Assembly (NCBI GenBank): GCA_964586775.1
Contig: CAZPJD010000249.1
Coordinates: 1 to 10,077, forward strand
Source of the DNA: JADLEX01 sp964586775
Lineage (GTDB): Bacteria; Lernaellota; Lernaellaia; JACKCT01
DNA length: 10,077 bases
Direction of reading: 5' to 3'
The translations under genes and the position numbers were made by a program. The notes beneath the pieces are model-generated. The model was given only the letters and a program-made list of their open reading frames with translations. It was not told the DNA's origin and searched no databases. Below are positions 1 to 6,126 of the stretch, piece by piece. Position 1 is the stretch's first letter. Every line of letters starts with the position of its first letter.

Positions 1-1
1 C

Positions 2-286
2 GTCACGGACCTTTGCGCGCGCATCGACGAGCACACCGCGATGGTGAAGGTGGGAACGGTCGAACGGCGGCGGATCAAGCTGACGGCCGACAAGGAAATG
101 GTGGAGATCCTCGCCGGGCGACTCGAAGACGGGCTCGCGCGCGCATTGCATGCGAACGACGACGGCGTGGGGCGCATCGTCCACGACGTACTCGCGGGTC
201 GCGAGAATCCCTACGCGGCGGCGGCGTCGCTCTCGTCGGACCCGGAACTCCTTCGGCGGATCTTCGCCGCCCCCGTTCATCCCTGA
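2..286 (+). CDS. meaB: MeaB/ArgK-family GTPase, C-terminal fragment (5' end outside window)
   Basis: The reading frame is open from base 2 and stops at 284-286, giving about 94 residues of a protein whose start lies upstream. MeaB-family GTPases act as chaperones of B12-dependent methylmalonyl-CoA mutase and related mutases, gating cofactor loading and reactivation. The GTPase domain is not visible. What is visible is the family's C-terminal helical arm: an E-R-R-R-I-K-rich helix, a long amphipathic stretch (EMVEILAGRLEDGLARAL) and the terminal pattern V-L-A-G-R-E-N-P-Y-A-A-A. That pattern resembles the 'v-a-G-x-x-d-P-Y-x-A-A' ending typical of this family. No start can be assigned. The next gene begins 13 bases after the stop, so co-transcription is possible. 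The identification rests on the short tail only and needs the upstream sequence; another helical C-terminus is the main alternative. Confidence 0.65.
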   Translation, partial: VTDLCARIDEHTAMVKVGTVERRRIKLTADKEMVEILAGRLEDGLARALHANDDGVGRIVHDVLAGRENPYAAAASLSSDPELLRRIFAAPVHP

Positions 287-289
287 GCC

Positions 290-293
290 GGAG
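290..293 (+). promoter_or_regulatory. Ribosome binding site deciding the GTG start of the kelch lipoprotein
   Basis: GGAG lies six bases before the GTG at 300. The GTG is followed directly by a hydrophobic lipoprotein signal sequence. No better-placed ATG exists in this frame; the frame stays open upstream to about 150, but that stretch overlaps the meaB tail and has no signal-like character. Confidence 0.6.
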
Positions 294-299
294 ACCGAC

Positions 300-1865
300 G
301 TGCGCATTTGGATTGCCGCATTTCTTGCGTTTGTAGCCTTGGCCTTGCTCCCGGGCTGTCCCGAGGAGCCGGGCGACGAGGACGAAAAACTCCCCGACAT
401 CAACGGGCCGCTGGCCCCCGACCACCTGCGCGTCTGGAATCAGACCGATTCGATCCGCATCGAGTGGACGCAGCCGCGCAAGAACGACAACATCTTCAAC
501 CGCGACCTGCTCGGATTCCTGATCCTACGCGCCGAGGGCGAGGCCGATCACACGCAGCCCTCGCGCGAGGAGCGATTCGAGGTGGGCGACATGCTCGGCG
601 CGCAGACGGCCGTCGCGGTGATCGACACGGAGCCGGTGGGCGATCTCGAACGCGAGTTCTATTTCATCGACGACACGGTCACGCCGGGCGTCACCTATCA
701 CTACCAGATCTTCTGTTTTGACGAGATGCCGAACTACTCGGACCCGATCCCCTTCGAGGCGACCGCGGGCGGGCTTGCGCAGGCGCGGCTCACGCACACG
801 CAGACCGTGCTCGACGACGGCCGGCTGCTGCTCACAGGCGGCGTCGGATTCGGCGGTCCGCTGGACTCGGCGGAGATTTTCGACCCGGCGACGGGCGAAT
901 TCGCGCTGCTTTCGGATCGCATGTCGAAGACGCGCTTCGGCCACGCGGCAACGATTCTGGCCGACGGACGGGTGCTCGTCACCGGGGGCTACGAGGAAGG
1001 ATTCGCCCAGATCCTCGACTCGGCGGAGATCTTCGATCCCGCGACCGGGGCGTTTCGCCTGCTCAAGGCCGACATGATCCACGGCCGCGCGTTGCACACC
1101 GCGACGCTGCTGCCCGACGGGTCCGTCCTGATCGTCGGCGGCACCGACGGCGCGCTGGGTTTCGAGTTCGCGGAGATTTTCGATCCGGCCACGGAAACCT
1201 TCACCGCCGTCGCCGACACGATGACGACGCCGCGCTTTGCGCATACGGCCACGTTGATGACCGGGGCTCAGACCGGCCGCGTGCTGGTCGCGGGCGGGCT
1301 CGACGGATTCGCCACCAGCGACACCGCGACGTGGTACACCACGGCGACCGAAGACTTCGGGCGTTTTGTCGCCGTTCCCGACGACGAGGAAGACCCGATG
1401 GCGCTGGGGCGGATGTATCACTCCGCCACGTTGCTTGCCGACGGCTCCGTGATTTTCGCGGGCGGATTCTCGGGCGAGACCTCGGCGGGCGACCCGACCG
1501 ACTCGATCGAGATCTTCGACCCCGCCTCCGGGGGATTCACCGAGACCGCGACGCTCGCACACGCACGATCGGGGCATCAGGCCGCGCTGGACGCCGATGG
1601 GCGCGTGGTGATCGTCGGCGGCATCGATCCGGCGCTGGAGATCCTCGACACGTTGGAGATCTACGACCCCGTTTCCGAACAGGTGCTCCCCGGCCCCGCG
1701 CTCAACGTGGCGCGCACGGTGGCGCAGCTCTCGGTTCTTGCCGACGGGCGCATGTTCATCGCGGGCGGAAACGCGAGCAGCGATCCGTTCCTCCCCGCGC
1801 CGCTATCCACCGCGGAGATTCTGGAGCCGGGCGCGTCGGCCTTTGCGCTCTGGCCCGCGCCGTGA
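300..1865 (+). CDS. Predicted lipoprotein with FN3-like domain and seven kelch repeats
   Basis: A 521-residue protein of unknown specific function, probably anchored in the envelope. Residues 1-20 form a lipoprotein signal peptide: a short basic start, a hydrophobic core and a lipobox ending L-P-G-C with the acylated cysteine at 20. A highly acidic linker follows (residues 21-33). Residues about 41-154 look like a fibronectin type III domain, with a D-S-I-R-I-E-W strand and a G-V-T-Y-H-Y-Q-I strand. From Arg163 to the C-terminus there are seven tandem units of about 51 residues, each built as R-x-x-H-T-A-T-L-L-x-D-G-x-V-L-V-x-G-G followed by A-E-I-F-D-P-A-T-G-x-F. This is the kelch/galactose-oxidase-like blade pattern, and seven units would make one complete beta-propeller. 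The fourth unit is divergent: it has an insertion before its GG and lacks the F-D-P-A-T-G strand. Such propellers usually bind proteins or glycans. No catalytic residues can be assigned. The stop is 16 bases before miaA. Confidence 0.85.
   Translation: MRIWIAAFLAFVALALLPGCPEEPGDEDEKLPDINGPLAPDHLRVWNQTDSIRIEWTQPRKNDNIFNRDLLGFLILRAEGEADHTQPSREERFEVGDMLGAQTAVAVIDTEPVGDLEREFYFIDDTVTPGVTYHYQIFCFDEMPNYSDPIPFEATAGGLAQARLTHTQTVLDDGRLLLTGGVGFGGPLDSAEIFDPATGEFALLSDRMSKTRFGHAATILADGRVLVTGGYEEGFAQILDSAEIFDPATGAFRLLKADMIHGRALHTATLLPDGSVLIVGGTDGALGFEFAEIFDPATETFTAVADTMTTPRFAHTATLMTGAQTGRVLVAGGLDGFATSDTATWYTTATEDFGRFVAVPDDEEDPMALGRMYHSATLLADGSVIFAGGFSGETSAGDPTDSIEIFDPASGGFTETATLAHARSGHQAALDADGRVVIVGGIDPALEILDTLEIYDPVSEQVLPGPALNVARTVAQLSVLADGRMFIAGGNASSDPFLPAPLSTAEILEPGASAFALWPAP
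786..1862 (+). repeat. Seven tandem kelch repeats (coding, about 150 bases each)
   Basis: Residues 163-521 of the lipoprotein repeat about every 51 codons. Each unit begins at an Arg (usually R-x-x-H), passes a D-G-x-(V/L)-(L/I)-x-x-G-G core and ends in a D-x-A-E-I-F-D-P-(A/V)-(T/S) strand. The DNA shows this too: the stretch encoding A-E-I-F-D-P recurs almost identically near 870, 1023 and 1171. The last blade ends at the stop codon with no C-terminal extension. Confidence 0.85.
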
Positions 1866-1869
1866 CGGA

Positions 1870-1881
1870 CGGCCGCGGCCG
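1870..1881. repeat. 12-bp perfect palindrome touching the miaA start codon
   Basis: CGGCCGCGGCCG reads the same on both strands and ends on the base just before the miaA ATG at 1882. It fills most of the 16-base gap after the lipoprotein stop. There is no clear Shine-Dalgarno sequence for miaA beyond a weak GGAC at 1867-1870. Palindromes of this kind are not rare in GC-rich DNA, so a function is not established. Confidence 0.5.
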
Positions 1882-2832
1882 ATGGATGCGCGGGTTCCCA
1901 TCGTCATCATCCACGGCGAGACCGCGACGGGCAAAACGCGGCTCGCGGTGGAGTTGTGCGAACGGCTGGGCGGCGAGGTCGTCAACGCCGATTCGATGCA
2001 GGTCTATCGCGGGATGGACATCGGCACGGCCAAGCCGACCGCCGAGGAACGCGGGCGCGCGCGGTTTCACCTGCTCGACATCGCCGACCCGCTCGTCGCG
2101 TATTCGGCGGGGCGCTTTCGCGAAGACGCCGACCGCGCGATCCGCAACATCCACGCGCGCGGGCGCGTCGCCATCGTGGCGGGCGGCACGATGATGTATC
2201 TGAAAGCGCTCACGTCCGGCTTGATCGACGGCCCGCCGCTCGACCGCGCGTACCGCGACGAACTCAAGGCGCGGGAGGCGCGGGAGCCCGGCTCGCTGCA
2301 CGCCCGGCTCACCGAGATCGATCCCGACAAAGCCCGCGAGTTGCCGCGACGCGACACGATCCGCATCATCCGCGCGCTCGAGGTGCACCGCGCGACGGGG
2401 ATGCGCCTGTCCGACATGCAGCGGGCGCACCGATTCGCCGACAAACCCTACGACGTGCTCAAGATCGGCATCCGACGCGAGGGCGACGACCTGCGCGAAC
2501 GGATCGAGCGCCGCGTGCGCGAGATGGTGGCGGCGGGTTTCGTGGACGAGGTCCGCACGCTCATGGCGCAGGGCGTCACGCGCGAGACGCCGTCGATGGG
2601 GGCGGTCGGCTACCTCGCTATGATGGCGCACATCGAGGGCGAATTGACGCTCGAAGACGCGATCGCGAACACGATTCAAAAGACGGTGCGTCTGGCGAAA
2701 AAGCAGCGCACCTGGCACCGGGCCGACGCCAAGATTCGATGGTTCACGCTGCCGAACGACGCCGATGACGTGTTCGACGCCGTCGCCGATTGGCTCGACC
2801 GGCGCGGCGAGCGTGGGGGGATGACCGCATGA
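1882..2832 (+). CDS. miaA: tRNA dimethylallyltransferase MiaA
   Basis: A cytosolic enzyme that transfers the dimethylallyl group of DMAPP to N6 of A37 in tRNAs reading codons that start with U. It makes i6A, the precursor of ms2i6A. The protein has 316 residues, normal for the family. Visible motifs are the P-loop G-E-T-A-T-G-K-T (12-19), the N-A-D-S-M-Q-V-Y-R-G-M-D-I-G-T-A-K-P block (35-52) with likely catalytic Asp37, H-L-L-D-I (63-67), G-G-T-M-M-Y-L-K-A-L (101-110), A-V-G-Y (241-244) and the tRNA-binding V-R-L-A-K-K-Q-R-T-W (269-278). The P-loop has Glu where Pro is usual (GPTAxGKT), an oddity outside the phosphate-binding GKT. The ATG at 1882 places the P-loop at the family's normal distance from the start. 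The gene end overlaps the hisC start by ATGA, indicating translational coupling to an aromatic-pathway gene set. Confidence 0.95.
   Translation: MDARVPIVIIHGETATGKTRLAVELCERLGGEVVNADSMQVYRGMDIGTAKPTAEERGRARFHLLDIADPLVAYSAGRFREDADRAIRNIHARGRVAIVAGGTMMYLKALTSGLIDGPPLDRAYRDELKAREAREPGSLHARLTEIDPDKARELPRRDTIRIIRALEVHRATGMRLSDMQRAHRFADKPYDVLKIGIRREGDDLRERIERRVREMVAAGFVDEVRTLMAQGVTRETPSMGAVGYLAMMAHIEGELTLEDAIANTIQKTVRLAKKQRTWHRADAKIRWFTLPNDADDVFDAVADWLDRRGERGGMTA
2815..2820 (+). promoter_or_regulatory. G-rich ribosome binding site for the hisC-family gene
   Basis: A run of six G lies eight bases before the ATG at 2829, inside the last codons of miaA. An ATG at 2821 is a decoy: in that frame it reads only three codons before a stop, because it is in the miaA frame. 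The ATG at 2829 opens the aminotransferase. Confidence 0.55.
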
Positions 2833-3920
2833 CTTGGCGAAATCCCGTCCTCGATCTCATCCCGGATTACGTGGCCGGCAAGCCCGCCGAGGAGCTCGTC
2901 CGCGAAAAGGGACTTTCGCGCGTGCTCAAGATCGCAAGCAACGAAAATCCCCTCGGCCCATCGCCGCGCGCGATCGCGGCGCTGCGCGAGGCGGCCGGGC
3001 GCGCGCACATTTATCCCGACGACCACTGCCGCGATCTGGCGGATGCAGTCGCGGCGCGCATCGGCGTATCGTCCGACATGCTGCTCTTCGGCACGGGATC
3101 CGACGACGCGATGCACCTCGCCACGTGGGCCTTCGGCGAACCGGGGCGCGCGGCGCTCGTTCCCTCCCCCGGCTTCGGTGGTTACCCCATCTTCGCGCAA
3201 AGCTTCGGCCTGCGCCCGGTGGCGGTGGAGTTGCCGAATCGGCACTGGGACCTGAACCTTTTTCTCGACGTCGCACGTCGCGAAAACGCCGCCGTGGTTT
3301 ACCTCGCGTCGCCGAACAACCCCACGGGCACGGGACTGCGTCACGCGGATGTGAAGGCGTTTTGCGACGCGGTGGGGCCCGATGTGCTGGTCGTGCTCGA
3401 CATGGCGTACCGCGAGTTCGACCCCGATCCGGACGCGCCCGACGACGTGGCGATCGTTCGCGCGTTCGAGCACGTCGTCGGCTGCCGGACATTCTCGAAG
3501 GCCTACGGACTGGCGGGACTGCGCCTTGGTTACGCGATCGCTTCGCCCGCGCGCATCCGCGACATGAAGAAGATCCGCACGCCCTTCGCGGCGAACGGCC
3601 TCGCCCTCGCAGCCGCCCTCGCGGCCTTGGAAGACAGTGAACATCTCGAAAAGTCCGTGCGTCTGGCGCAAAACGGTGTCGCGTGGTGGAGCGATCGCCT
3701 CGCCGCGCGGGGATTTGCCGTCACGCCGTCGCGCGCAAACTTTGTGATGGCCGATTTCGGCCGCGACGCCGCCCCGATCTACAACGGCCTGCTCGATCGC
3801 GGCGTCATCGTGCGTCACCTCAAGTCGTTCGGTGTCCCCACGGCCCTGCGCGTCACCGCGGGTTTGCCGGCGGACAACGAATTCGCGTTGGCCATGCTCG
3901 ACGAGGTGCTCGGCGCATGA
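2829..3920 (+). CDS. hisC: HisC-family histidinol-phosphate / aromatic aminotransferase
   Basis: A PLP-dependent class I/II aminotransferase of 363 residues, the usual HisC length. The HisC family transaminates histidinol phosphate with glutamate; many members also handle phenylpyruvate, 4-hydroxyphenylpyruvate or prephenate/arogenate-type substrates. Motifs are S-N-E-N-P-L-G-P-S-P (37-46), the PLP-ring Asn in S-P-N-N-P-T-G (161-167), Asp191 in V-L-D-M-A-Y-R-E-F, the Schiff-base Lys224 in T-F-S-K-A-Y-G-L-A-G-L-R, and the carboxylate-binding Arg in L-R-V-T-A-G near the C-terminus. The usual D-E-A-Y appears as D-M-A-Y (Met192). The gene overlaps miaA upstream and aroA downstream by ATGA at both ends. 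With no other his gene nearby and aroA next door, a role in Phe/Tyr synthesis (as for the hisC copy in the pseudomonad supraoperon) is at least as likely as histidine synthesis. Family assignment is firm; substrate is inferred. Confidence 0.9.
   Translation: MTWRNPVLDLIPDYVAGKPAEELVREKGLSRVLKIASNENPLGPSPRAIAALREAAGRAHIYPDDHCRDLADAVAARIGVSSDMLLFGTGSDDAMHLATWAFGEPGRAALVPSPGFGGYPIFAQSFGLRPVAVELPNRHWDLNLFLDVARRENAAVVYLASPNNPTGTGLRHADVKAFCDAVGPDVLVVLDMAYREFDPDPDAPDDVAIVRAFEHVVGCRTFSKAYGLAGLRLGYAIASPARIRDMKKIRTPFAANGLALAAALAALEDSEHLEKSVRLAQNGVAWWSDRLAARGFAVTPSRANFVMADFGRDAAPIYNGLLDRGVIVRHLKSFGVPTALRVTAGLPADNEFALAMLDEVLGA
3903..3908 (+). promoter_or_regulatory. Ribosome binding site for aroA
   Basis: GAGGTG lies eight bases before the aroA ATG at 3917, within the end of the hisC-family gene. 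It supports the ATGA-overlap start. The frame stays open further upstream, but residues encoded before 3917 show no family similarity. Confidence 0.55.
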
Positions 3921-5212
3921 CCGAAACCCTGATCCCGCACCTGCGTTTCTTTCACGGCGGCGTCGGCGTTCCCGGCGACAAGAGCCTCGGCCATCGCGCG
4001 CTCATGCTCGCCGCGCTCGCCGAGGGCGTCAGCACGATTCAGGGTTTGCCGCCCGGCGCGGACGTGCGTTCGACGCGGCATGTGCTCGAGCAACTCGGAA
4101 CGCGGATCGAAGACCTCGATGACGGCTCCGTGCGCGTGCATGGCACGGGCGGACGATTCGTGGCGCCGGATGCGCCGCTCGATTGCGCGAACTCCGGAAC
4201 CACCATGCGCCTGATGGCCGGGATCTGTGCCGGGGCTGGCGTGCGCGCGACTCTAATCGGCGACGAGTCGCTCATGAAGCGACCGATGGAGCGTGTCGCC
4301 GCGCCGCTGCGCGAGATGGGCGCGGATGTGCGCACGCATGGCGGTAAGCCGCCGCTCGACATCTGGCCAGACCGCCCGCCGGTGCCGCTGCGCGCGGGAG
4401 CGTTCCAGACGAACGTGGCGAGCGCGCAGGTCAAATCCGCCATGTTGCTTGCCGGACTTTTTGCCGAGGGGCGCACCACGGTGCGCGAGCCCGCGCGAAG
4501 CCGCGATCACACCGAGCGGTTCCTGCGTCATCTGGGGCTCGTCTGCGCCTACTCGGGCACGCACGCCGAAATCTGCGGGCCCAATCGTCCCGCGCCCTTC
4601 ACGTTTCAGGTGCCGGGCGATCCCTCGTCGGCGGCGTTTCCCGCGGCCATCGCGGCGATTCGACCGGCCTCGCGCGTGCGCGTCGCGAATGTGCTCGCCA
4701 ATCCGCTTCGTCTCGGGTTTTTTCGCGCGCTCGAGCGCATGGGTGCGAAGGTCGAGTACGGCCCCCAGGTGCCGTGCGGCCCCGAGGAAACGACCGACAT
4801 CACCGTCACGCACTCGGCGCTCACCGGCATCGAGATCTCCGGCGAACTGGCGCTCGACGCCCTCGACGAACTGCCGCTCCTTGCGCTTTTGGGGGCGTTT
4901 TCCGCGGGCAAGACGGTGATTCGCGACGCGGCGGAGCTGCGCCACAAGGAGAGCGACCGGGTGGCCTCGACGGCGGCGATGATCCGCGCGCTGGGCGGGC
5001 GGGTCGAGGAGCGGCCCGACGGCATGATCGTCGAAGGCGGGCTCGATCTGCGCGCGGGGACGATCGACGCCGGACGCGACCACCGCATCGCCCTGTGCGG
5101 CGCGGTGGCGGGCACGCACATCCCCGGCGTCCGGGTGCGCAACTTCGGGATCTCCGAGGTCAGCTACCCTGGTTTTCTCGACATCCTGAAAAACGCGGCG
5201 GAGGAACGATGA
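3917..5212 (+). CDS. aroA: 3-phosphoshikimate 1-carboxyvinyltransferase (EPSP synthase)
   Basis: A cytosolic shikimate-pathway enzyme that joins PEP and shikimate-3-phosphate to give EPSP, the precursor of chorismate and the aromatic amino acids. It has 431 residues, a normal length. The chosen ATG puts V-P-G-D-K-S-L-G-H-R-A at 18-28, so Lys22, Ser23 and Arg27 have the same numbers as in E. coli. Other motifs are N-S-G-T-T-M-R-L (92-99), R-P-M-x-R (122-126), A-S-A-Q-V-K-S-A (169-176), S-R-D-H-T-E-R (195-201), D-E-L-P (317-320, with Asp317 matching catalytic Asp313), K-E-S-D-R (344-348, with Glu345 matching Glu341), D-H-R-I-A (388-392) and the Y-P-G-F end. The N-S-G-T-T-M-R-L form, with Leu where E. 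coli has Pro101, is the style of the non-enteric EPSPS branch. The start overlaps the hisC stop and the stop overlaps the cmk start. Confidence 0.96.
   Translation: MTETLIPHLRFFHGGVGVPGDKSLGHRALMLAALAEGVSTIQGLPPGADVRSTRHVLEQLGTRIEDLDDGSVRVHGTGGRFVAPDAPLDCANSGTTMRLMAGICAGAGVRATLIGDESLMKRPMERVAAPLREMGADVRTHGGKPPLDIWPDRPPVPLRAGAFQTNVASAQVKSAMLLAGLFAEGRTTVREPARSRDHTERFLRHLGLVCAYSGTHAEICGPNRPAPFTFQVPGDPSSAAFPAAIAAIRPASRVRVANVLANPLRLGFFRALERMGAKVEYGPQVPCGPEETTDITVTHSALTGIEISGELALDALDELPLLALLGAFSAGKTVIRDAAELRHKESDRVASTAAMIRALGGRVEERPDGMIVEGGLDLRAGTIDAGRDHRIALCGAVAGTHIPGVRVRNFGISEVSYPGFLDILKNAAEER
5200..5205 (+). promoter_or_regulatory. Ribosome binding site for cmk
   Basis: GGAGGA lies three bases before the ATG at 5209. 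The spacing is short, but the match is strong. The site sits in the last aroA codons, so initiation probably depends on arrival of ribosomes terminating at the overlapping TGA. Confidence 0.5.
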
Positions 5213-5901
5213 GGGCGAGGCCGATCATCGCCATCGACGGCCCGTCGGGCGCGGGCAAGAGCACCGTGAGCCGGCGCGTGGCGGCGGAACTGGGGTTTAC
5301 CTACATCGACACGGGGGCGATGTACCGGTGCGTCGCGGTGCTGGCGAAACGTCTCGGCCTGCCGGTGGAGGATAGCCCCAAGCTGCGCGACTTGCTCGCC
5401 GGGATTCGCATCGACTTCGCCTCCGCGACCGACGGCGCTCAGTGCGTCACCTGCAACGGCGAGGATGTCAGCGCGGCCATCCGCGAGCACGAGATCAGTG
5501 GCCTTGCGTCGGCGCTCTCGGCCTTGCCGGTGGTGCGCGAACGGCTCGTCGAGATTCAGCGCGAGATGGGTCGCGACGGCGGCGTCATCATGGAAGGCCG
5601 CGATATCACGACGAATGTCTTTCCCGACGCCGAGCTGAAGGTGTTTTTGACGGCGTCGCCCCAGGAGCGCGCGAAACGCCGCCACCTCGAACTGACCGCG
5701 AAGGGCGACGCGCCGGAACTGGATTTGATCCTTCGCGATCAGGCGAGGCGCGATGAGGCCGACTCGACACGCGAGGCGAACCCGCTTCGCCGCGCCGACG
5801 ACGCGCTTTTCATGGATACCTCCGTGATGGATCTTCCCCTCGTCGTCTCGAATGTCGTCCTGCTCGCGCGCAAGATCATGCAAGGTCGCGACCGCGCTTG
5901 A
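5209..5901 (+). CDS. cmk: Cytidylate kinase
   Basis: Phosphorylates CMP and dCMP with ATP, recycling the CMP released by RNA turnover and lipid synthesis and supplying CDP/dCDP. It has 230 residues, close to the E. coli enzyme. Visible are the P-loop G-P-S-G-A-G-K-S-T (11-19), the CMP-site D-T-G-A-M-Y-R (34-40 region), Ser101, Arg110, E-G-R-D-I (129-133) with Arg131-Asp132, the lid R-D-x-x-D-S-T-R (181-188) with Asp185 and Arg188, and the terminal D-T-S. By recall these positions keep E. coli numbering. The usual G-R-D-I-G-T reads G-R-D-I-T-T here, a mild change. The start overlaps the aroA stop by ATGA. The stop codon lies inside the -35 hexamer of the promoter for the next gene. aroA-cmk-rpsA is a long-known conserved order. 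Confidence 0.96.
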   Translation: MRARPIIAIDGPSGAGKSTVSRRVAAELGFTYIDTGAMYRCVAVLAKRLGLPVEDSPKLRDLLAGIRIDFASATDGAQCVTCNGEDVSAAIREHEISGLASALSALPVVRERLVEIQREMGRDGGVIMEGRDITTNVFPDAELKVFLTASPQERAKRRHLELTAKGDAPELDLILRDQARRDEADSTREANPLRRADDALFMDTSVMDLPLVVSNVVLLARKIMQGRDRA

Positions 5902-5926
5902 TTTTTGGAAACCGAGCGGATAGAAT
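5898..5926 (+). promoter_or_regulatory. Predicted sigma-70-type promoter for rpsA
   Basis: TTGATT (5898-5903) and TAGAAT (5921-5926) are separated by exactly 17 bases. The -35 matches TTGACA at four of six positions and the -10 matches TATAAT at five of six. The start site would be near 5933, leaving a leader of about 195 bases. The -35 includes the last bases of cmk (TGA at 5899-5901). This is the best-scoring promoter I see by eye in the only large gap of the window. It would let rpsA and the genes after it be expressed independently of the aromatic genes. Confidence 0.6.
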
Positions 5927-6126
5927 CCGCCCGCCTTTCACGGGCAAACGCGTAAGTTGTTGATTATTAGGGGTTTTCATACGCGTCAGCGCGCGAGGTT
6001 CGCGCGGGGGCCCGTGATCGTCCGCAAAACGGTCGGTCGGCGACGATCGGCGAAAACGCGACCGAAACGAGAGGGCTTTCCGCTTTCTCGATTTGGAATA
6101 CATGTCTGAAAGGGGACCCGAGTTAC
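5902..6126 (+). promoter_or_regulatory. rpsA 5' leader region, structured, no gene
   Basis: The only sizeable non-coding stretch in the window. From the predicted start near 5933 the leader could fold as follows. ACGCGTA (5948-5954) pairs with TACGCGT (5980-5986) around a 25-base AT-rich loop. CGCGCGA (5990-5996) pairs with TCGCGCG (6000-6006) around a 3-base loop. GATCGTC (6016-6022) pairs with GACGATC (6042-6048). An A/U-rich single strand between stems is the kind of RNA that S1 binds, and the E. coli rpsA leader is autoregulated by S1, so autoregulation is a fair guess here. The likely Shine-Dalgarno is AAAGGGG at 6109-6115, rather far (11 bases) from the ATG at 6127. No small ORF with its own ribosome site is convincing. 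Confidence 0.5.
5916..5930. repeat. Inverted repeat spanning the predicted -10 element
   Basis: GCGGAT (5916-5921), three bases, then ATCCGC (5925-5930). It overlaps the TAGAAT hexamer, so it could be a small operator. If read through from cmk it could form an RNA hairpin, but no T-run follows, so it does not look like an intrinsic terminator. A six-base arm can arise by chance. Confidence 0.35.

Noticed and set aside
525..1577. A 350-codon minus-strand frame opposite the kelch gene, apparently repetitive
   Set aside because: Its repetition is the complement of the kelch repeats. No ribosome site or recognisable domain was seen.
786..1862. Periodic sequence considered as a CRISPR or non-coding tandem array
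   Set aside because: The roughly 150-base period is in frame and explained by kelch blades; the repeats are diverged at the DNA level and there are no short identical repeats with unique spacers.
5929..5945. GCCCG/CGGGC five-base stem after cmk as a terminator
   Set aside because: The stem is short with a seven-base loop, no T-run follows, and it straddles the predicted transcript start of rpsA.
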